Below, piece by piece: positions 1 to 5,808 of a stretch of 5,808 nucleotides of DNA. A model generated the notes under the pieces. That model saw only the letters and a list, made by a program, of their open reading frames with translations. It made no database searches and was not told where the DNA came from. Both the position numbers and the translations under genes were made by a program. The stretch comes from an uncultured Erysipelotrichaceae bacterium (GTDB lineage: Bacteria > Bacillota_I > Bacilli_A > Erysipelotrichales > Erysipelotrichaceae), in NCBI GenBank assembly GCA_937893225.1, contig CALBJM010000439.1, forward strand, positions 1-5,808. Reading direction: 5' to 3'. Within the stretch, counting starts at the first letter, position 1; each line of letters begins with the position of its first letter.

Positions 1-485
1 TAACGATATATAAAGAATTTGGAAAACTAGAAGGTATCAAAGTCGTGATATGTGGAGATATTGCACATTCTCGCGTTGCACAATCTGATAAATATGCATT
101 TGGCTTATTTGGCATGGATGTTCATTTTGCGGGACCAAAAGAATTTGAAAGAGAAGGCTATCCTCTAGAAGATTTTGATGCGGTAATTCAGGATGCTGAT
201 GTTGTCATGATGCTGCGTATCCAAAAAGAAAGAGGTGCTGCTTTGCAAAATATGAGTGATGCAGAATATCTTGAAAAATATGGAATGAACAAGAAGCGTT
301 ATGCCATGTTAAAAGAAAATGCAATCATTATGCACCCAGCACCTGTGAATCGTGGTGTTGAAATCGATTCAGATCTTGTTGAATCAGATAAGAGTCGTAT
401 CTTTGCACAAATGCATAATGGAATGCTTGTTAGAAAAGCAGTTATCAAACGTGCATTTCAACATGCACCATTTGAGGAAAAATAA
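1..485 (+). CDS. pyrB: Aspartate carbamoyltransferase catalytic subunit, C-terminal half (5' truncated by window edge)
   Basis: This enzyme condenses carbamoyl phosphate with L-aspartate to give N-carbamoyl-L-aspartate and phosphate, the committed step of pyrimidine synthesis in the cytoplasm. The frame is open from base 3 and gives 160 codons before TAA at 483-485. Family members are about 300 residues, so the N-terminal carbamoyl-phosphate domain, including its STRT motif, lies upstream. What is present is the aspartate-binding domain. GDIAHSRV at 54-77 holds the Arg equivalent to E. coli R167. LRIQKER near 213-233 holds the R229/Q231 pair. HPAPVNRGVE from 333 is the substrate loop equivalent to E. 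coli HPLP. NGMLVRKAV near 418-444 holds the R296 equivalent. HPAPVNRG and the final MHNG stretch are closer to the B. subtilis type than to E. coli. The ATG at 45 is an internal Met, not the start. No pyrI regulatory-subunit gene follows; pyrC begins at once. The identification is firm. Confidence 0.96.
   Translation, partial: TIYKEFGKLEGIKVVICGDIAHSRVAQSDKYAFGLFGMDVHFAGPKEFEREGYPLEDFDAVIQDADVVMMLRIQKERGAALQNMSDAEYLEKYGMNKKRYAMLKENAIIMHPAPVNRGVEIDSDLVESDKSRIFAQMHNGMLVRKAVIKRAFQHAPFEEK
474..477 (+). promoter_or_regulatory. Ribosome binding site for pyrC
   Basis: GAGG (GAGGA if extended to 478) lies seven bases before the pyrC ATG at 485 and inside the last codons of pyrB. It is shorter than the carB site, so pyrC may depend partly on ribosomes finishing pyrB at the overlapping TAATG. 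The coupling is inferred, not shown. Confidence 0.65.
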
Positions 486-1762
486 TGAAGCGAAAAATCA
501 TAAATGCAAATGTTTTATATGAAGGAAAACTTCAACAAGTAGATGTTCTTTTTGATGAAGATGAAATCCTTGACGTAGGTGTAGACATTGCTGATGCAGA
601 TGAAACGATAGATGCTGCAGGCTTGACGCTGCTGCCTGGATTAGTGGATGTCCATGTCCATTTTCGTGAACCTGGACACGAAGAAAAAGAAACGATCCAT
701 ACAGGCTCTTTAGCTGCAGCACATGGTGGATTTACTTCCGTATTTGCGATGCCAAATGTCGTTCCTTCACCAGACACTGTAGAAGTAATGCAGGTTTATT
801 TAGAAAAAATACAACATTCCTCTGTAGTACATACTTATCCATATGGAACGATTACTTGCCAAGAAGCAGGTAAACAACTATCTAATCTAGATGGTATGTA
901 TAAACTAGGCATCAAAGCATTTAGTGATGATGGTGTCGGAATGAATGATCAAAGTCTTATGCAAGAAGCTTTATTGAAAAGTAAAGAAGATGGATTTGTT
1001 ATTGCGTGTCATACAGAAGATCTTGCATATAGACCACAGGGTGGATCAGTGCATAAATCTACTGTTGTTGAAGAGAAAGGATGGATTGGCATTCCAGATG
1101 CTTGTGAAAGTGAACCACTGAAAAAAGATCTTGAAACTGCTTTGCAAACGCATGGAAAATATCATGCCTGTCATATTTCTTCGCATGAGTCCGTAGAAGC
1201 TTTACGCAAAGCAAAGCAATTAGGTGGAGATGTCAGTGCAGAAGTTACTGTGCATCACTTATTATTGGAAGATGTGGATGTCAAGGGACCTATGTGGAAA
1301 ATGAATCCACCTCTGCGAAGCCATGCGGATAGAATGGCTTTGATTGAAGGATTGGAAGATGGAACACTGGATTTCATTGCGAATGACCATGCACCACATA
1401 CAAAACAAGATAAGGCAAAACCTATGGCACAAAGTGCATTTGGAATCGTTTCTTTAGAAACTGCATTTCCATTGTTGTATACAGAATTTGTCTATCGAAC
1501 TAAACGATGGACATTGCAGCAACTTGTAGCGTGGATGAGTGAGAAACCTGCTAAACGGTTTGGATTAGAAAAAGTTGGTCGTATTCAAAAAGGATGGCAT
1601 TCGGATATGTTCTTAGTTGCTTTAGGTCAAGAATCTATGATAGATGTAGATACTTTTGAATCAAAAGGAAAGAATACACCATTTCATGGATATAGCGTGA
1701 ATGCAAAAATACAGGAAACGATCGTAGACGGAATAACAGTCTGGAAGGAGAAGATGAAGTGA
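485..1762 (+). CDS. pyrC: Dihydroorotase, type I (zinc metalloenzyme), complete
   Basis: This enzyme reversibly cyclises N-carbamoyl-L-aspartate to L-dihydroorotate, the third step of UMP synthesis. The 425 residues fit class I dihydroorotases such as B. subtilis PyrC (about 428). The fold is an amidohydrolase barrel with an N-terminal beta segment. Visible metal ligands, matched by motif to the Bacillus enzyme, are H57 and H59 in DVHVHFREPG, D149 in FSDDG (type I enzymes use this Asp where others have a carboxylated Lys), H176 in CHTED, H230 in CHISSH, and D301 in ANDHAPH. Substrate contacts are expected at R61, N91 (AMPN), N274 (MNPPLRS) and H305. All are present, so the enzyme should be active. 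The ATG at 485 is chosen because it has a GAGG site, shares a base with the pyrB TAA, and puts the N-terminus at the usual distance from the HxH motif. The TGA stop lies inside the carA start region. Confidence 0.98.
   Translation: MKRKIINANVLYEGKLQQVDVLFDEDEILDVGVDIADADETIDAAGLTLLPGLVDVHVHFREPGHEEKETIHTGSLAAAHGGFTSVFAMPNVVPSPDTVEVMQVYLEKIQHSSVVHTYPYGTITCQEAGKQLSNLDGMYKLGIKAFSDDGVGMNDQSLMQEALLKSKEDGFVIACHTEDLAYRPQGGSVHKSTVVEEKGWIGIPDACESEPLKKDLETALQTHGKYHACHISSHESVEALRKAKQLGGDVSAEVTVHHLLLEDVDVKGPMWKMNPPLRSHADRMALIEGLEDGTLDFIANDHAPHTKQDKAKPMAQSAFGIVSLETAFPLLYTEFVYRTKRWTLQQLVAWMSEKPAKRFGLEKVGRIQKGWHSDMFLVALGQESMIDVDTFESKGKNTPFHGYSVNAKIQETIVDGITVWKEKMK
1743..1750 (+). promoter_or_regulatory. Ribosome binding site for carA, deciding a GTG start
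   Basis: GGAAGGAG ends eight bases before the GTG at 1759 and lies within the last codons of pyrC. It supports the GTG as the carA start. The nearby ATG at 1754 is in the pyrC frame, as its penultimate Met codon, and cannot start carA. Confidence 0.8.
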
Positions 1763-2838
1763 GACGATATTTAGTACTTGAAGATGGTACGTATTTTGAA
1801 GGGGAAGCATTTGGATCAAATCATTATCAAATTGGAGAACTTGTTTTCAATACATCAATGACAGGATACCAAGAAATATTGACGGATAATTCTTATTGTG
1901 GACAAATCGTCATGATGACGTATCCATTGATTGGTAACTATGGTATCAATCGTGATGATAATGAATCTGTTAAAGCATCTGTTTTTGGATTTGTTATTAA
2001 GGACTATTGTGAATTTCCAAGCAATTTCAGAAGTTCTGAAACACTGGATGCATATTTAAAAAGAGTGAATATTCCTGGAATTTATGGTGTTGATACAAGA
2101 GAAATTACAAAAAAAATTCGTGCAATTGGGACATTGAAAGCTTCGTTCTGCGAAACAAAAGAAGAAATACCTGCACTTGTAGAAAAATTAAAAGCAGCAG
2201 ATTTCTTGCATGATCAAGTTGCACGTGTTTCTACGAAAACGATGTATCCAATTCCAGGACGTGGTAAAAAAATCGTTGTCATGGATTTTGGCATCAAGCT
2301 TTCTATTCTTAGAGAATTGGCAAAACGAGGATGCGATTTGATTGTCGTTCCATACAATACAAGTGCACAAGAAATCTTAGATATACATCCGGATGCGGTA
2401 TTTTTATCCAATGGGCCTGGCGATCCTGCAGATTTGACGGGTGTCATTGAAACAGTGCGAGAATTGATTCCACATACAGTCATCTTTGGAATTTGTTTAG
2501 GTTGTCAATTGATTGCTTTAGCAAGTGGCGCAAAAACATATAAACTGAAATTCGGACATCGTGGAGGAAATCACCCAGTTGTCAATATAGAGACAGGAAA
2601 AGTTGAAATGACTTCACAAAACCATGGATTTGCGGTCGATATTGATTCTCTAGAAAACACAGATCTAGAAATGAGCTACCAAGCGTTGAACGATAAGTCT
2701 TGTGAAGGTATTCGACACACAAAGTATCCAGTTTTTGCGGTACAGTATCATCCAGAAGCAAATGCTGGTCCACAGGACTCTAACTATTTATTTGATAAAT
2801 TTATTGCATTGATCGAGAAGGAGGATAAAAATGCCTAA
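1759..2838 (+). CDS. carA: Carbamoyl-phosphate synthetase small (glutaminase) subunit, complete
   Basis: Also called pyrAA. It hydrolyses glutamine and passes ammonia through a tunnel to CarB. The 359 residues are close to the usual size (B. subtilis about 364). The N-terminal CarA domain covers roughly residues 1-150, with FNTSMTGYQEILTD (30-43), TYPLIGNYG (54-62) and GVDTREIT (110-117). The class I glutamine amidotransferase domain covers roughly 170-355. The predicted triad is C246 (GICLGCQ), H331 and E333 (YHPEA). Other family motifs are LSNGPGDP (216-223), FGHRGGNHPV (265-274) and SQNHGFAVD (286-294). Two oddities stand out. The start is GTG, overlapping the pyrC TGA as GTGA. The residue three after the nucleophile is Cys249, where CarA proteins usually have His (GICLGHQ). 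Since triad and motifs are intact I expect an active glutaminase. The position inside a pyrimidine operon favours the pyrimidine-specific synthetase over an arginine-specific one. Confidence 0.97.
   Translation: MRRYLVLEDGTYFEGEAFGSNHYQIGELVFNTSMTGYQEILTDNSYCGQIVMMTYPLIGNYGINRDDNESVKASVFGFVIKDYCEFPSNFRSSETLDAYLKRVNIPGIYGVDTREITKKIRAIGTLKASFCETKEEIPALVEKLKAADFLHDQVARVSTKTMYPIPGRGKKIVVMDFGIKLSILRELAKRGCDLIVVPYNTSAQEILDIHPDAVFLSNGPGDPADLTGVIETVRELIPHTVIFGICLGCQLIALASGAKTYKLKFGHRGGNHPVVNIETGKVEMTSQNHGFAVDIDSLENTDLEMSYQALNDKSCEGIRHTKYPVFAVQYHPEANAGPQDSNYLFDKFIALIEKEDKNA
2818..2824 (+). promoter_or_regulatory. Strong ribosome binding site for carB
   Basis: AAGGAGG, a near-perfect match to the 16S rRNA 3' end, sits six bases before the carB ATG at 2831 and inside the last carA codons. 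It is the strongest site of the three in the window. The strong site may help keep CarB in step with CarA, with which it pairs one to one; that link is an inference. Confidence 0.85.
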
Positions 2839-5808
2839 ACGTACAGATATTCATAAAATCATGGTTATTGGCTCTGGTCCAATTGTCATTGGCCAAGCAG
2901 CAGAATTTGACTATGCAGGAAGCCAAGCTTGTGCTTCTTTACGTGAAGAAGGATACGAAGTTATTTTGATCAATTCAAATCCTGCAACAATCATGACGGA
3001 TTCTACGATTGCAGACAGAGTTTATATTGAACCATTGACGTTAGAATTTGCTAAACGTGTAATTTTTAAAGAAAGACCAGATGCAATCCTTGGCTCATTA
3101 GGTGGGCAAACTGGTTTGAACCTTGTTGTAGAATTAGCAAATGATGGTATTTTGGATGATTTTGGCGTAGAAGTACTTGGTACACATATTGATGCAATCA
3201 ATCAAGCAGAAGATAGAGAGCGTTTTAGAAGTTTAATGCAGGACCTGCATGAACCAATCCCGGAAAGTGATATTTGTCATTCCATAGAAGAAGCTGTTGA
3301 ATTTGGTGAAAGAGAAGGGTATCCACTTGTTATTCGTCCTGCGTATACACTTGGCGGTACAGGCGGCGGATTTGCTCACAATGAAGAAGAGCTGCGTTTG
3401 ATTGCAGATTCAGGCTTGAAAATGTCTCCTGTACATCAAATTTTGGTTGAACAGTCTATTGCTGGATATAAAGAAATAGAATATGAAGTGATGCGTGATG
3501 CAAAAGACAATGCAATTGTAGTATGCAACATGGAAAACTTAGATCCAGTAGGCATACATACAGGCGATTCTATTGTTACAGCACCTGTACAAACTCTTAC
3601 AGACCGTGAAAACCAAATGCTAAGAAATGCATCTTTAAAAATCATTCGTGCATTGCATATTTGTGGAGGATGCAACGTCCAATTGGCTTTAGATCCTAAG
3701 AGTTTCAAATATTATGTTATTGAAGTCAACCCACGTGTTTCTCGTTCTTCTGCACTTGCTTCAAAAGCAACAGGATATCCAATTGCACGAATTTCCGCTA
3801 AGCTTGCTGTAGGGCTTGGACTTGATGAAATCATCAATCCAATTACAGGCACATCGTATGCATGTTTTGAACCAGCATTGGATTACATCGTAACAAAATT
3901 CCCAAGACTTCCATTTGATAAATTTCCAAATGCAGATAGAAAACTTGGTACACAAATGAAAGCAACGGGAGAAGTTATGTCAATTGGACGTAACTTTGAA
4001 GAATCTTTCTTGAAATCTGTTAGATCACTAGAAATTAAAGTAGATCATATTGAAAAGAAAGAATTTTCTGATCTCAGTAAAGAAGAACTATTTTCTAAGA
4101 TCGATGGAAGAGATGATGAAAGAATTTTTGCGGTTGCAGAATGGTTGAGAAGAGGATTTGATATCGAAACAGTTCATCAAGTCACACATATTGATAATTG
4201 GTATCTTGTTCATATTCAAAAGATTGTGAATCTAGAAAAGGAAATGCTTGCAAACGTTGGTGATGTAGAAGTATTAAAAAAGTTGAAAAAATATGGGTTT
4301 GCTGATTCTTATATTGCTAGAAAATGGAATATGAGAGAATTTGATCTATATAACATGGAGAAAGATGCTGGTATTATACCTGTTTATAAAATGGTTGATA
4401 CATGTGCTGGAGAATTCTCAAGTGAAACACCTTACTTTTATTCTACATATGAACATGAGAATGAATCGATTAGAAGTGATAAGAAAAAGATCATTGTTTT
4501 GGGGTCAGGACCAATTCGTATTGGGCAAGGCGTAGAATTTGACTATGCTACTGTACATTGTATCGAAACACTCCATGCTGAAGGATATGAAGCAATTATT
4601 ATTAACAACAACCCAGAGACCGTATCAACAGACTTCTCTATTTCAGATAAGCTTTATTTTGAACCTTTGACAACAGAAGATGTCATGCATGTAATTGACT
4701 TAGAACAACCGATTGGCGTTATTGTACAATTTGGTGGTCAAACAGCAATTAATCTTGCGGAATCGTTGGTAGAACATGGTGTTAAGATCTTAGGTACTTC
4801 TTTAGAAGCCATCAATAAAGCTGAAGATCGTCATGAATTTGAAGCAATGCTTGAAAAACTGGAGATTCCTCAACCAGTGGGTATGACAGCTACAACAGTT
4901 GAAGGGGCCTTAGAAATTGCACATAAAATTTCTTATCCTGTACTTGTTCGCCCTTCTTATGTACTAGGTGGACGTGCTATGGAAATCGTGCAAGATGATG
5001 AAGAATTGAAGAAATACATGGCAACAGCTGTAAAAGAAATTTCTCATGATTCACCAATTTTGGTTGACCGTTATGTATTAGGAAAAGAATGTGAAATCGA
5101 TGCTATTGCAGATGGTAAGGATGTATATATTCCTGGTGTAATGGAACATATTGAAAGAGCAGGCATTCACTCTGGTGACTCTATTTCTGTCTATCCAACA
5201 CAATCTCTATCAAAAACGGTAAAAGATACGATTATCGACTATGCTACGAGAATTGGTAAGGGATTTGGCTTTGTAGGTCTGTACAATATCCAGTTTATCG
5301 TAGATAAAGAAGAAAAAGTTTATGTATTAGAAGTGAATCCAAGATCTTCTAGAACTGTACCATTCTTATCCAAGATTACAGGTGTTCCAATGTGCACTGT
5401 AGCAACGAAAGCAGTACTAGGAGAATCGATTGCTCAACAGGGCTATACACCAGGCTATCACACGGAAGATGCATCTCGAGTATATGTAAAAGCCCCTGTA
5501 TTCTCCTTTGCAAAATTGCGTTCTGTAGATACAGTATTAGGTCCTGAAATGAAGTCTACAGGAGAAGCATTAGGAGGAGATACAAATCTAGAAAAAGCTT
5601 TGTATAAAGCACTTGTTGCAAGTGGCGTAAAGATTCCAATGTATGGAACAGTATTGATGACGATTGCAGATTCTGATAAACAAGAAGCGCTTAAGATTGC
5701 AAAGAGACTCTATGCAATTGGATATGGAATTTATGCTACAGCAGGTACGGCAAAATTCTTGCGCGAAAATGGTTTGTTTGTCCACACTGCCGCAAAGATT
5801 GCTGAACA
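2831..5808 (+). CDS. carB: Carbamoyl-phosphate synthetase large subunit (3' truncated by window edge)
   Basis: Also called pyrAB. It makes carbamoyl phosphate from bicarbonate, CarA-derived ammonia and two ATP. I read the frame by eye from the ATG to the last base: 992 uninterrupted codons of the usual 1,060-1,075, so about 70-80 residues are missing. Two homologous synthetase halves are visible. The first has GSGPIVIGQ (14-22), GGQTGLNL (91-98), R129, RPAYTLGGTGGG (169-180), E215, H243 in HTGDSI, Q284, and E298/N300 in EVNPRVSRSSAL. A linker/oligomerisation region spans about 400-550. The second half has GSGPIRIGQ (558-566), GGQTAINL (from 635), R667, RPSYVLGGRAME (707-718), E753, H780, Q821 and E834/N836. 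ATP- and metal-binding residues match E. coli by motif. The MGS-like allosteric domain starts near 930 and is cut; K950, T970, T973 and K989 match effector-site positions. The start has AAGGAGG and overlaps carA by eight bases. Confidence 0.97.
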   Translation, partial: MPKRTDIHKIMVIGSGPIVIGQAAEFDYAGSQACASLREEGYEVILINSNPATIMTDSTIADRVYIEPLTLEFAKRVIFKERPDAILGSLGGQTGLNLVVELANDGILDDFGVEVLGTHIDAINQAEDRERFRSLMQDLHEPIPESDICHSIEEAVEFGEREGYPLVIRPAYTLGGTGGGFAHNEEELRLIADSGLKMSPVHQILVEQSIAGYKEIEYEVMRDAKDNAIVVCNMENLDPVGIHTGDSIVTAPVQTLTDRENQMLRNASLKIIRALHICGGCNVQLALDPKSFKYYVIEVNPRVSRSSALASKATGYPIARISAKLAVGLGLDEIINPITGTSYACFEPALDYIVTKFPRLPFDKFPNADRKLGTQMKATGEVMSIGRNFEESFLKSVRSLEIKVDHIEKKEFSDLSKEELFSKIDGRDDERIFAVAEWLRRGFDIETVHQVTHIDNWYLVHIQKIVNLEKEMLANVGDVEVLKKLKKYGFADSYIARKWNMREFDLYNMEKDAGIIPVYKMVDTCAGEFSSETPYFYSTYEHENESIRSDKKKIIVLGSGPIRIGQGVEFDYATVHCIETLHAEGYEAIIINNNPETVSTDFSISDKLYFEPLTTEDVMHVIDLEQPIGVIVQFGGQTAINLAESLVEHGVKILGTSLEAINKAEDRHEFEAMLEKLEIPQPVGMTATTVEGALEIAHKISYPVLVRPSYVLGGRAMEIVQDDEELKKYMATAVKEISHDSPILVDRYVLGKECEIDAIADGKDVYIPGVMEHIERAGIHSGDSISVYPTQSLSKTVKDTIIDYATRIGKGFGFVGLYNIQFIVDKEEKVYVLEVNPRSSRTVPFLSKITGVPMCTVATKAVLGESIAQQGYTPGYHTEDASRVYVKAPVFSFAKLRSVDTVLGPEMKSTGEALGGDTNLEKALYKALVASGVKIPMYGTVLMTIADSDKQEALKIAKRLYAIGYGIYATAGTAKFLRENGLFVHTAAKIAE

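Noticed and set aside
498..777. Two overlapping minus-strand open frames opposite pyrC
   Set aside because: They lie fully inside a well-conserved dihydroorotase, are low-complexity (His/Leu- or Ser-rich), and resemble no family I know. They are shadows of the coding strand.
2107..2118. Run of eight A in carA that reads A AAA AAA in frame, a possible -1 slippery site
   Set aside because: The zero frame continues into conserved CarA sequence, I saw no evident stem-loop or stimulatory Shine-Dalgarno, and the -1 frame would add only about 33 codons of no recognisable character before TGA. In AT-rich genes such A runs arise by chance.
2188..2773. Minus-strand open frames opposite carA
   Set aside because: They sit inside the conserved amidotransferase domain, lack recognisable motifs and contradict an unbroken real gene on the other strand.
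3436..3955. Minus-strand open frames opposite carB
   Set aside because: The + strand encodes intact ATP-grasp motifs through the whole interval; the antisense products are Cys/Trp/Ile-rich and unlike real proteins.
4341..4535. Out-of-frame 64-codon + strand frame inside carB
   Set aside because: It overlaps the linker and the second GSGP motif of carB in another frame, with no recognisable product.
5588..5785. Minus-strand frame opposite the CarB allosteric domain
   Set aside because: The product is Cys/Ile-rich with no family resemblance, and the + strand reads a normal MGS-like domain.
4499..5806. Second half of CarB resembling the first, as if a recent tandem duplication
   Set aside because: This is the ancient internal duplication of all CarB proteins; the two halves are highly diverged at the DNA level.
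1..5808. Search for a novel or accessory system hidden in the window
   Set aside because: The four coding frames fill the window with overlaps, all are standard pyrimidine enzymes with catalytic residues in place, and no repeat arrays, inverted repeats or unexplained gaps were seen by eye.

Overview
This 5,808-base window is part of a de novo pyrimidine (UMP) biosynthesis operon. All of it reads on the + strand, with essentially no non-coding DNA. The order is pyrB (3' half only), pyrC, carA (pyrAA) and carB (pyrAB, cut by the right edge). I see no RNA gene, mobile element, CRISPR array, terminator or promoter. The leader of the operon and whatever follows carB lie outside the window.

Organism: the DNA is clearly AT-rich by eye. 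The gene order pyrB-pyrC-pyrAA-pyrAB matches the pyr operon of Bacillota such as Bacillus and Lactobacillus. The proteins carry Bacillota-style signatures: HPAPVNRGVE in PyrB, a type I dihydroorotase, and GGCNVQLALDP and VCNMENLDPVGIHTGDSI in CarB. TGA is used as a stop codon (pyrC), which argues against Mycoplasma-type code 4. A low-GC Bacillota genome is a safe inference; I cannot name a genus.

Layout: pyrB supplies the last 160 codons of aspartate carbamoyltransferase (1-485). pyrC (485-1762) is a complete 425-residue type I dihydroorotase. carA (1759-2838, GTG start) is the 359-residue glutaminase subunit of carbamoyl-phosphate synthetase. carB (2831 to the end) gives 992 codons of the large synthetase subunit and stops inside the C-terminal allosteric domain. 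Every junction overlaps, by 1, 4 and 8 bases in order, and each start has a purine-rich Shine-Dalgarno sequence inside the preceding gene. This points to one transcript with coupled translation.

How the genes work together: CarA releases ammonia from glutamine. CarB combines it with bicarbonate and two ATP to make carbamoyl phosphate. PyrB condenses that with aspartate to carbamoyl-aspartate, and PyrC cyclises it to dihydroorotate. The later steps (PyrD/PyrK, PyrE, PyrF) are presumably encoded downstream.

I looked for a hidden or new system and did not find one; this is ordinary core metabolism. The points most worth a second look are small: CarA has Cys instead of the usual His three residues after its catalytic cysteine, making a CLGC (CxxC) motif, and CarB has a CGGC motif next to a metal-binding glutamine.
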